This document shows positions 56,896 through 64,000 of a stretch of DNA of 64,000 nt, piece by piece. The notes beneath the pieces are model-generated. The model saw only the letters and a list, made by a program, of their open reading frames with translations, ran no database searches and was not told the origin of the DNA. Location of the stretch: contig NZ_JAGQED010000013.1 in NCBI RefSeq assembly GCF_018304965.1, positions 1-64,000 of the forward strand. The letters run 5' to 3'. The position numbers and the translations under genes are program-made. Position 1 is the stretch's first letter. Each line of letters opens with the position of its first letter. Source of the stretch: Collimonas antrihumi. GTDB lineage: Bacteria; Pseudomonadota; Gammaproteobacteria; Burkholderiales; Burkholderiaceae_D.

Positions 56896-58107
56896 TTAGA
56901 ACTTGTGGCGCAAGCCGACTGTGAACGCTGTTTGCGAGTTATCCGCACCGGGCGCGCCGCCGGTGATGCCCGGGTTGTACATGTCCGAGGCCCGCAGATT
57001 GGCTACGTAGCTGTACAGATCGGTACGTTTCGAGAATGCATAATCCAGCCCCAGGTTGAATTGCGTCAAGCGGCCCTTGGTGCTGCTGCCGACGAACTCA
57101 TAACGCGATTGCAACACGCTGCTGACCAGGCGCAGGCTGTCTGAGATGCTGTAGTCGACACCCAGGTCGAACACATTGGTGTTGTTGTTGTTGGCGCCAC
57201 CGGCGGCAAATGGCGCCGCGCCGGCCGCACCCACAAACTTGGCTGCCAGCGGCGCCCGGTTGCCGCCGTAGGTAGCCAGCGGTTGCAACACTTTGGACCA
57301 GGCGCCGAACACGCGCCACGGACCGGCCTTATAGCTAGTGCCCAGCATCCAGGTCTTGATGCAGGTATCGCCCGGATGGCCGTAACTCGGTGTGCAACCG
57401 GCGCCCAGGGTCGTACCCTGATCGCTGGAGGTGTTGACACCGCCTGACAGAGTGCCGAGTTTCGATTGCCAGTAGCCGAAGCCGATGCCGAACGGACCGT
57501 TGGCATAGTTTGCGCCGAATCCTAACGATTGCCCGGTCGATGTCGAGCCGGCCGTTTCACCGAAACCATAGGTTGCGTTCAGGACCAGACCCTTGAGCAG
57601 CGGCGTGTCATAGCGAATCTGATTGTTGGCGCGATTGCCGCCCACGCGGTCCAGATTGTTATCGTGGACGCCGTTGATGAACACGCCGAAATCGTAGACG
57701 CTGGAATAGTAGGTCGCCACTTCATCGATGAAGTCTTTACGGCGTCCCAGTTGCACGGTACCGTAATTGCCGGACAGGCCAACGGTCGAGGTCCGGCCAA
57801 ACACGAGGCCGCCCTGGCCCGAGGCGCCGGTATCGACAGAAAATCCACCCTCCAGGTTGAACAGGGCTTTCATGCCGCCGCCCAGATCTTCCACTCCCTT
57901 GAAACCGAAACGCGATTGCTGCAAATCGCCGGAATCGACGCTGAAACGGCTGCCGGTACCGCGTGCATTGGCGGCAGTCGGTGCGGCGATCTTGTTGACG
58001 TAGGTGACGCCTGAATCCAAAAGACCGTACACGGTCACATTGGTTTGCGCATGCGCGGCGTAGCTGAAAGCACCAAGTACTGACAATACAACGATGGACT
58101 TCTTCAT
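56896..58107 (-). CDS. Gram-negative outer-membrane porin
   Basis: 403 residues with signal peptide MKKSIVVLSVLGAFSYAAHA. The mature N-terminus QTNVTVYGLLDSGVTYVNK and the C-terminal FTVGLRHKF (terminal Phe recognised by the Bam machinery) are typical of the Burkholderiales general porin family (16-stranded trimer). Loop 3 region with SDQGTTLGAGCTPSYGHPGDTCIKTW contains two cysteines that may form a loop disulfide. Strong ribosome binding site GGAGGAG. First gene of the porin-transporter-amidohydrolase series. Confidence 0.93.
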   Translation of the reverse strand: MKKSIVVLSVLGAFSYAAHAQTNVTVYGLLDSGVTYVNKIAAPTAANARGTGSRFSVDSGDLQQSRFGFKGVEDLGGGMKALFNLEGGFSVDTGASGQGGLVFGRTSTVGLSGNYGTVQLGRRKDFIDEVATYYSSVYDFGVFINGVHDNNLDRVGGNRANNQIRYDTPLLKGLVLNATYGFGETAGSTSTGQSLGFGANYANGPFGIGFGYWQSKLGTLSGGVNTSSDQGTTLGAGCTPSYGHPGDTCIKTWMLGTSYKAGPWRVFGAWSKVLQPLATYGGNRAPLAAKFVGAAGAAPFAAGGANNNNTNVFDLGVDYSISDSLRLVSSVLQSRYEFVGSSTKGRLTQFNLGLDYAFSKRTDLYSYVANLRASDMYNPGITGGAPGADNSQTAFTVGLRHKF

Positions 58108-58272
58108 GAATTACTCCTCCCGGTTGAAAAAAATTCAATGGCGGCTCGGGTCGAACGGCGCTTCTTTTTCCAGGTGTTCTGAAAATCAAAGGTCGGTCCC
58201 GGCCGCTCTAATGTTTCATCTAACAAAACAGCGTATTGATATATGAAACAATGGTAGAGGCGAAATTTTTCC

Positions 58273-58491
58273 ATGTCAATCGCAATTTCAATCGCAACGA
58301 CTGAAAGACCGGGTTGGCGCTATGAGGATTTGTTGTGCGTGGCGTACAACAGAGATGCGAATGAGGGAATTGAAAATCCGCCGCTCCTCACCCGCGCTCA
58401 AGTCCAGTCAGAACTGGCAAGGGCTCGCGCTGCCGGAGAACTCGATTTTGCCGGCTCACAATATCCGCTTGAAGCAAATACTGGTAATTGA
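58273..58491 (+). pseudogene. Fragment with a DUF4148-like end
   Basis: 72 residues at most. The second half, LLTRAQVQSELARARAAGELD and following YPLE, is like DUF4148, a short motif of secreted Burkholderiales proteins. The normal signal peptide and alanine-rich start are missing; instead the first residues (MSIAISIATTERPGWRYEDL) look unrelated. Probably a truncated remnant, although expression as a small protein cannot be excluded. Confidence 0.5.
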
Positions 58492-58516
58492 TTGAAGGCC
58501 GGCGACCGCCAACCTT

Positions 58517-58631
58517 GTAGGGTGGGCATTTTACCCACGCGTGAACTCACTCCGCGCAAATGACTTCTTTTGTGTCGCGTAAGCCGCACTTCGGATATCG
58601 CGGTAACGCGTGGGCAAAGTGCCCACCCTAC
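58517..58631. repeat. Inverted repeat of the GTAGGGTGGGCA family
   Basis: Arms 58517-58542 and 58606-58631 match at 24 of 26 positions, beginning GTAGGGTGGGCA and ending CCCACGCGT, with a 63-bp middle. Related to 50580-50703; the inner parts also share the TACCGTGATATCCG/CGGATATCGCGGTAA theme. Confidence 0.88.
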
Positions 58632-58657
58632 GACACCGGCTGGCGCAATAAGAACTC

Positions 58658-60088
58658 CTAGCCGGCTGTTGCCAAGTTGCGGAAGAAATCGGAGAGCTTA
58701 GGCAGATCCGAGAAAGCGACATTAAAACGGAACCAGGGATGTTCAGGTTCCGACACATAAAAGAACTCTCCCGGCGCCAGCCAGATACCTTCTTTCAAGG
58801 CTTGATCGCCGATTTCCTTGGCGCTTAATGTCGTGCGCTGCATCCTGGCCCAATAAAACATGCCGCCCCGCAGCGGCCCGAACGGCAGCAAACCCGCATC
58901 TTCCAACCGGGCGCTGACTTGCGCTTGCGCGGTGAGCAACGTGCTGGCCAGGCGCTCGACGTGGCGCCGGTGATGGCCTTCGGTCAGCGCGTTGTAGACC
59001 AGGCGTTCGGTAATTTCGGAATTGGTCAGCGTCAATACCATCTTGGTGCGCGCAAACTCCTTGGCGAGATCGCTCTGGCAGACGATGAAACCCAGCCGCA
59101 ACGATGGCGCGATGGTTTTGGAGAAGCCGCTGACATAAATTACCCGCCGCAAGCCATCCAGCGCAGCCAGCATGGGATCGGTAGGTTGCGCCAGTTCGCG
59201 GTACAAATCGTCTTCCACCACCCAGAAGCCATGCCGCTCGGCAGCTTGCAATACCCGCATCGCACAGGCCGGGGTATAGGTGGTTCCGGTCGGATTTTGC
59301 AGGACCGGATTGGTAAAGAAAATCTTCGGCCGATGAAGCTGCGCCAGTTCTTCCAGCTGCTCAAGATCGACCCCGCTCACAGTGCGCCGCACGCCGACCA
59401 CATGGATATTGGCCAGCCGCAGCATGGCGATCAGGTTGCAATAACCGGGCTCTTCAATGAACACGGTATCGCCCGGCTTGACCAAGGTGCGCATGATCAA
59501 GTCCAGCGCCTGGGTTACGCCGTGAGTAGTTATCACCTGGTCCGGACCGATATCGAGCGACCAGTTGGCGAACGATTTAGCGATGGTTTGCCGCAACGGG
59601 CCGTAGCCGAACGGATGGCCGTAGCCAACCTGCTGGGCGCCGGGTGACCGGATGATGCGCCGCTCGGCTGCGTGCAAACCCTCGCCATCCAGCATGCTGC
59701 TCGGCAGCCAGCCGCAACCGGCTTTGATGGGCACTCGTTCGTCGGCAAACACTTCAGAAAACAGCCACGCCGAATCGATCACCGGATTGAGGCGGATGGC
59801 TGGCATGTCACTGATTTCCGGTAGCTCGCGCTTGGCGATGAAGAAGCCGGAACCACGCCGCGCAATCAGCATGCCGCTGGCCACCAGGCGCTCATAGGCT
59901 TCGACAATAGTCGAATTGCTAACGCCTTGTTCCAACCCGAATTGACGGATCGACGGCAGGCGTTCGCCCGGCCGCAGCTTGCCGTTTTCGATCATCCGGC
60001 TCAAGCCGGCGACTATCTGTTCGACCAGGCCCAGCGCGGATTGCGGCTGCAGCAGCGAGGGAAAGCGTGAAACTTGTGGTTCAGTCAT
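58658..60088 (-). CDS. MocR-type regulator (GntR helix-turn-helix plus aminotransferase domain)
   Basis: 476 residues. GntR winged helix at 15-85 (MIENGKLRPGERLPSIRQFGLEQGVSNSTIVEAYERLVASGML), then a fold-type I aminotransferase-like domain with FFTNPVLQNPTGTTY and the PLP lysine in VSGFSKTIAPSLRLGFI. MocR proteins use PLP as a sensor of amino compounds rather than for catalysis. It is divergent from an omega-amino-acid transaminase and mmsA. Repeated AAGTGTAT half-sites in the interval fit its binding. It is likely to sense beta-alanine or a related omega-amino acid. Confidence 0.9.
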   Translation of the reverse strand: MTEPQVSRFPSLLQPQSALGLVEQIVAGLSRMIENGKLRPGERLPSIRQFGLEQGVSNSTIVEAYERLVASGMLIARRGSGFFIAKRELPEISDMPAIRLNPVIDSAWLFSEVFADERVPIKAGCGWLPSSMLDGEGLHAAERRIIRSPGAQQVGYGHPFGYGPLRQTIAKSFANWSLDIGPDQVITTHGVTQALDLIMRTLVKPGDTVFIEEPGYCNLIAMLRLANIHVVGVRRTVSGVDLEQLEELAQLHRPKIFFTNPVLQNPTGTTYTPACAMRVLQAAERHGFWVVEDDLYRELAQPTDPMLAALDGLRRVIYVSGFSKTIAPSLRLGFIVCQSDLAKEFARTKMVLTLTNSEITERLVYNALTEGHHRRHVERLASTLLTAQAQVSARLEDAGLLPFGPLRGGMFYWARMQRTTLSAKEIGDQALKEGIWLAPGEFFYVSEPEHPWFRFNVAFSDLPKLSDFFRNLATAG

Positions 60089-60097
60089 GGCGTCTTC

Positions 60098-60161
60098 AAG
60101 TGTATTCAGTACAGTTTGTCATTCACAACAATACACTTTCTACGATTTGTATCAAGTGTAT
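60098..60161. promoter_or_regulatory. Three MocR half-sites (AAGTGTAT)
   Basis: AAGTGTAT at 60098-60105 and 60154-60161, and the inverse ATACACTT at 60131-60138, lie between the divergent mocR and transaminase genes. One direct and two inverted pairings, with spacings of 15 and 25 bp, suit the dimeric, flexible MocR binding mode. Confidence 0.6.
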
Positions 60162-60244
60162 CTAACAATCTGGGTTGTAACTGCAATAATCGGCGCTATG
60201 GTCAAACCCCGTCAACCAGCGCCACCACCACCAGCGAAGCCACT

Positions 60245-61573
60245 ATGAACACAAATAAATCGGATCAGGATCTGTCGGCATTCTGGATGCCATTCACCGC
60301 CAACCGGCAGTTCAAGGAGGCGCCGCGCATGTTCGTCTCGGCCAAGGGCATGTATTACCAGACCGCCGACGGCCGCTCGATACTGGATGCCACCGCCGGC
60401 CTGTGGTGCGTCAACGCCGGTCATTGCCGCGATGAAATTACCGCCGCCGTGACGCGCCAGATCGGTACGATGGATTACGCGCCTTCGTTCCAGATGGGCC
60501 ATCCGCTCGCGTTCGAAGCGGCGCGCAAGGTAGCCGGACTGATGCCGGCCGGACTGGATCGGATTTTCTTCACCAACTCCGGTTCGGAAGCGGTCGACAG
60601 CGCGCTCAAGATTGCTCTGGCTTACCATCGCTCACGCGGTGAGGGCCAGCGTACCCGTTTCATCGGCCGCGAACGCGGTTATCACGGCGTCGGTTTCGGC
60701 GGCATCTCGGTCGGCGGCATTTTGAACAACCGCAAGGCGTTCTCGGGCAACCTGATGCCGGGCGTCGATCATTTGCAACACACGCTGAATATCGCAGAAG
60801 CCGGCTTCAGCCGTGGCCAGCCGGCCTGGGGTGCGCATCTGGCGGATGAGCTGGAACGCCTGGTTACGCTGCACGACGCATCAACTATCGCCGCCGTCAT
60901 CGTCGAACCTCTGGCAGGATCGACCGGTGTGCTAATTCCGCCGGTGGGTTATCTGGAGCGCTTGCGGGAACTGTGCACCAAGCACGGCATCCTGCTGATT
61001 TTCGATGAAGTGATTACCGGTTTCGGCCGCCTCGGCGCCGCCACCGCCAGCGAATACTTCAAAGTCACGCCGGACCTGATCACGCTCGCCAAGGGCATCA
61101 ACAACGCTGCGATTCCGATGGGCGCGGTGGCCGTCAAACGCGAGATCCACGATACGGTGGTGCAATCCGCCGCCGCCGGGGCGATCGAACTGATGCACGG
61201 TTATACCTATTCCGCCCATCCGGTGGCCGCAGCCGCCGCCATCGCTGCCCTCGATTTGTACAAGAGCGAGCAGCTGTTCGAGCGGGCGCGCGAGTTGTCG
61301 CCGCTGTTCGAGAAAGCCGCACACGGCGTGGCCGGCGCACCGCACGTCAAGGATATCCGCAACCTCGGCCTGGTGGCCGGCATTGAACTGGAGCCGCGGC
61401 CACAGGCACCGGGCGCGCGTGCCTACGAAGTGTTCCGCAAGTGCTATGAAAAGGGCGTAATGGTGCGCTACACCGGCGACATCCTGGCCTTCTCGCCACC
61501 GCTGATCGTAAAGCCCGAAGAAATCGAACGCATGTTCAGCACGGTGCGTGAAGCACTCAACGAAACAAAATAA
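60245..61573 (+). CDS. Omega-amino acid (beta-alanine)-pyruvate transaminase
   Basis: 442 residues from ATG 60245; the longer open frame upstream covers the regulatory region. Class III aminotransferase: FWMPFTANRQFK start, FTNSGSEAVDSALKIALAYHR, ERGYHGVGFGGISVGG, LIFDEVITGFGRLG, and PLP lysine in ITLAKGINNAAIPMGAV. Together these match beta-alanine-pyruvate transaminases (BauA/OapT), which turn omega-amino acids into semialdehydes. It is 40 bp upstream of mmsA, whose product then oxidises the semialdehyde to acetyl- or propionyl-CoA. Confidence 0.9.
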   Translation: MNTNKSDQDLSAFWMPFTANRQFKEAPRMFVSAKGMYYQTADGRSILDATAGLWCVNAGHCRDEITAAVTRQIGTMDYAPSFQMGHPLAFEAARKVAGLMPAGLDRIFFTNSGSEAVDSALKIALAYHRSRGEGQRTRFIGRERGYHGVGFGGISVGGILNNRKAFSGNLMPGVDHLQHTLNIAEAGFSRGQPAWGAHLADELERLVTLHDASTIAAVIVEPLAGSTGVLIPPVGYLERLRELCTKHGILLIFDEVITGFGRLGAATASEYFKVTPDLITLAKGINNAAIPMGAVAVKREIHDTVVQSAAAGAIELMHGYTYSAHPVAAAAAIAALDLYKSEQLFERARELSPLFEKAAHGVAGAPHVKDIRNLGLVAGIELEPRPQAPGARAYEVFRKCYEKGVMVRYTGDILAFSPPLIVKPEEIERMFSTVREALNETK

Positions 61574-61613
61574 CCGCAACCAAATAACTGAACCCAGATA
61601 AACGAGACAAGCC

Positions 61614-63113
61614 ATGAGTATTCCCCAAATCAATCATTTCATTTCCGGCGCCTCCGCGACCGGCCGCTCCGAGCGTTATTCCGACGTTTTCAATCCAGCC
61701 ACCGGCGAAGTTGTCGGCCACGTTGCGCTGGCATCCGTGCAGGAAGTAGATAAAGCCGTCGCCGCCGCGCGTGCAGCATTTCCGGACTGGTCCGAGACTT
61801 CGCCGTTGCGTCGCGCCCGTGTCATGTTCAAGTTCAAGGAACTGCTGGAGCAGAATCACGACAAGCTGGCAGCCTTGATTACACGTGAACACGGCAAAGT
61901 GTTTTCGGACGCCAAAGGCGAAGTGGTGCGCGGTATCGAAGTGGTGGAATTCGCCTGCGGCATTCCGCACCTGCTGAAAACCAGCCACACCGACAATATC
62001 GGCGGCGGTATCGATAACTGGAACTTGCGCCAGCCGCTGGGCGTGGTGGCCGGCATCACGCCGTTCAACTTCCCGGTGATGGTGCCGATGTGGATGTTTC
62101 CGGTGGCGCTGGCATGCGGCAATTGCTTCATTCTGAAACCGTCCGAACGCGATCCTTCGGCCAGCCTGCTGATCGCCGACCTGCTCAAGCAGGCCGGTTT
62201 GCCTGACGGCGTGTTCAACGTGGTCCAAGGCGACAAGCTGGCAGTGGATGCATTGCTTGCGCATCCGGATGTACAAGCCATTTCCTTTGTCGGTTCAACC
62301 CCGATTGCAGAATACATTTACACCGAAGGCGCGCGCCGCGGCAAACGCGTGCAAGCGCTGGGCGGCGCCAAGAACCATCTGGTGGTGATGCCGGATGCCG
62401 ATCTGGATCAGGCGGTCGATGCCTTGATCGGCGCCGCCTACGGTTCCGCCGGCGAGCGCTGCATGGCGATTTCGGTGGCGGTTGCGGTGGGCGATGTCGC
62501 CGACCGCCTGGTGGAACGGCTGGCACAACGCGCTGCCGCGCTCAAGATCGGCAACGGCGATCAGGCCGACTCCGAAATGGGTCCGCTGGTTACCGGCGCG
62601 CACAAGGCCAAGGTCGAGGCTTACATCGCCAAAGGTGTGGAAGAGGGCGCCAAGCTGCTGATCGACGGCCGCGGCTTGCGTGTTGCCGGCCATGAAAACG
62701 GTTTCTTCGTCGGCGGTACCTTGTTCGATCACGTCACGCCGGAGATGACCATCTACAAGGAAGAAATCTTCGGCCCGGTGCTGTCGGTAGTGCGTGTGCC
62801 CGACCTGGCCAGCGCGGTGGAGCTGATCAATGCCCATGAATTCGGCAACGGCGTTTCGTGCTTTACCAGCGACGGCGGTGTCGCCCGCGCTTTCGCACGG
62901 CAGATCCAGGTTGGCATGGTCGGCATCAATGTGCCGATTCCGGTGCCGATGGCGTGGCATTCCTTCGGCGGCTGGAAGCGTTCGCTGTTCGGCGATCACC
63001 ATGCTTACGGCGAGGAAGGCATCCGCTTCTATACCCGCTACAAGAGCATCATGCAGCGCTGGCCGGATAGCATCGCCAAGGGTGCCGAGTTCACCATGCC
63101 TACGGCAAAGTAA
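61614..63113 (+). CDS. mmsA: CoA-acylating methylmalonate-semialdehyde dehydrogenase
   Basis: 499 residues, aldehyde dehydrogenase superfamily: [55 protein letters not shown], and the catalytic Cys in [11 protein letters not shown]. The loop after it lacks the usual Glu, as in CoA-dependent MmsA. It converts malonate or methylmalonate semialdehyde to acetyl-CoA or propionyl-CoA. In this operon, with a transaminase before it, beta-alanine catabolism is likelier than valine breakdown. Confidence 0.93.
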   Translation: MSIPQINHFISGASATGRSERYSDVFNPATGEVVGHVALASVQEVDKAVAAARAAFPDWSETSPLRRARVMFKFKELLEQNHDKLAALITREHGKVFSDAKGEVVRGIEVVEFACGIPHLLKTSHTDNIGGGIDNWNLRQPLGVVAGITPFNFPVMVPMWMFPVALACGNCFILKPSERDPSASLLIADLLKQAGLPDGVFNVVQGDKLAVDALLAHPDVQAISFVGSTPIAEYIYTEGARRGKRVQALGGAKNHLVVMPDADLDQAVDALIGAAYGSAGERCMAISVAVAVGDVADRLVERLAQRAAALKIGNGDQADSEMGPLVTGAHKAKVEAYIAKGVEEGAKLLIDGRGLRVAGHENGFFVGGTLFDHVTPEMTIYKEEIFGPVLSVVRVPDLASAVELINAHEFGNGVSCFTSDGGVARAFARQIQVGMVGINVPIPVPMAWHSFGGWKRSLFGDHHAYGEEGIRFYTRYKSIMQRWPDSIAKGAEFTMPTAK

Positions 63114-63137
63114 GTAGCTAAGCAAGTCGGACTATCG

Positions 63138-63173
63138 TCGCCAGCCGCCACGTTGCGTGGCGAACGGCGGCGA
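63138..63173. terminator. Hairpin between mmsA and cysS
   Basis: Stem CGCCACG/CGTGGCG with loop TTG, extended by outer TCGCC/GGCGA pairing, in the 62 bp between convergent genes. It has no T-run. Confidence 0.4.
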
Positions 63174-63175
63174 TT

Positions 63176-64000
63176 CTAGTTTTCACAAGGTTTAAGCGTT
63201 GAGCCGGAAGCATTGTCTTCCACCATAAATCCATGCGCCTTTATTTCCAGGCGTAAGCGGTCGGCCTCTTGCCACTGCCGCATTTCCCGTGCAGCCTGGC
63301 GTTGTCTGGCCAACGCCTCCACCACTTCGGGTATCTCATAGCTGGCCGGAATCCAGCCATCCAGATCAAGCCCCAGAACTTGATCCATCTCACGCAATGT
63401 CGCTTTGCATATTGCAGTGCCGGTCTCGCTACGCACCAACTCCCACACGATAGCCAATGCGCGCGGGAGATTCAGGTCGTTGTTGATTTCATCGCGGAAG
63501 CGGGTTAGCCATGTGTGGTCGATCTGCTCCCCATCTGGCCAGCGATGGTAAGCCTCTCTCAAGCGTTGCAAACCGGTTGCCGCGGCTTGCAAGCCATCCC
63601 AGCTAAATTCCAACTGACTCCGGTAGTGCGCCATCAGGCACAAATAGCGATATGCAAGGGGGTCGATTCCTTGGTCGATCAATGTCTGCAGACGCAGGAA
63701 ATCACCGCCGGACTTCGACATTTTTTCGCTGCCTGTCTGCAGGAAATAGCCATGCATCCAGAAATTCGCAAGGCGGGTGCCGTGGCATGCTTCGGTCTGC
63801 GCGATCTCATTGCTGTGATGGACGGCGATATGGTCTTCGCCGCCGCAATGGATATCAAACCAGGTGCCGAGATGGGCTGCCGACATCGCCGAACACTCGA
63901 TGTGCCAGCCGGGAAAACCGCGGCCCCAGGGACTATTCCATTCCATCTGGCGGCGGGAGTCTGCGGGGCTGAATTTCCACAGGGCGAAATCGGTAATACT
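63176..64000 (-). CDS. cysS: Cysteinyl-tRNA synthetase, C-terminal part (cut by the window edge)
   Basis: About 274 residues are visible; the start lies beyond 64000. ITDFALWKFSPADSRRQMEW leads into the zinc-site motif GWHIECSAM, then GGEDHIAVHHSNEIAQTEA and KMSKSGGDFL, so it is class Ia CysRS. The canonical GGxDLxFPHHENE is replaced by GGEDHIAVHHSNE, a divergent subtype that can exist as a second gene beside the main cysS. The zinc ligands Cys, His, Glu appear kept. The C-terminal DALR-like and anticodon-binding part is present and ends with an unusually short tail. Confidence 0.9.
   Translation of the reverse strand, partial: SITDFALWKFSPADSRRQMEWNSPWGRGFPGWHIECSAMSAAHLGTWFDIHCGGEDHIAVHHSNEIAQTEACHGTRLANFWMHGYFLQTGSEKMSKSGGDFLRLQTLIDQGIDPLAYRYLCLMAHYRSQLEFSWDGLQAAATGLQRLREAYHRWPDGEQIDHTWLTRFRDEINNDLNLPRALAIVWELVRSETGTAICKATLREMDQVLGLDLDGWIPASYEIPEVVEALARQRQAAREMRQWQEADRLRLEIKAHGFMVEDNASGSTLKPCEN

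Overview
The window looks like a chromosomal segment of a betaproteobacterium of the Burkholderiales, most likely an Oxalobacteraceae member of the Collimonas/Herbaspirillum/Janthinobacterium type. This is inferred from the moderately high GC content, a Burkholderiales-type porin, the tagH-pppA-ppkA-tssQ set and many LysR/TetR/GST genes. It is mostly accessory metabolism, regulators and transport; HU and part of a cysteinyl-tRNA synthetase are the housekeeping-type genes. No tRNA, rRNA, CRISPR array, prophage or intact transposase was seen.

Layout. 0.1-3.3 kb: a MarR gene and a TetR-glutathione transferase-flavin oxidoreductase unit with TetR-type operators. 3.4-14 kb: two paralogous modules, each pairing a secreted AcpA-type phosphatase lipoprotein with a di-haem cytochrome c peroxidase lipoprotein. 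Each module has a PHO-box-like promoter, so phosphate starvation is the likely signal. Between them lie a GST, a WYL regulator and a LivK-like binding protein. 14-17 kb: proline iminopeptidase and alaC. 17.3-21.5 kb: a type VI secretion post-translational control cassette (FHA protein, PP2C phosphatase, kinase, TssQ lipoprotein) without structural T6SS genes. 21.5-26.1 kb: LysR, SGNH hydrolase, FadH. 26.2-29.1 kb: a J-domain protein gene followed by three genes I do not recognise, the best candidate here for an undescribed system. 29.4-30.3 kb: the remains of a type I restriction-modification locus, an hsdM tail plus an in-frame RhuM/YgjP fusion.

30.4-41 kb: DTW-domain enzyme, LysR, DUF1127, PLP enzyme, LLM flavoprotein, HAD, cysteine hydrolase, a SnoaL/LysR fusion ORF, AraC, VOC, nested repeats, then an AT-richer patch with a membrane protein and a divergent ArsR/Old-Yellow-Enzyme pair. 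41-48 kb: JmjC-like cupin, DUF885 protein, and a periplasmic binding protein translationally coupled to a CHASE-PAS-PAS-GGDEF-EAL enzyme. 48.4-53.7 kb: HU, a GST remnant, two NAD(P)-binding proteins each divergent from a regulator (TetR, LysR), and a 267-bp MITE-like element that supplies the stop codon of one of them. 53.7-58.1 kb: a porin-YfcC transporter-N-formylglutamate amidohydrolase-IclR series. 58.7-63.1 kb: a MocR regulator divergent from an omega-amino-acid transaminase and mmsA (beta-alanine type catabolism). The window ends inside a divergent-type cysS.

A theme of the window is gene erosion by internal deletion. Three ORFs (29.4, 36.3 and 48.9 kb) are fused or collapsed remains of two genes or of two ends of one gene. 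Several families of short palindromic repeats sit in the intergenic spaces.
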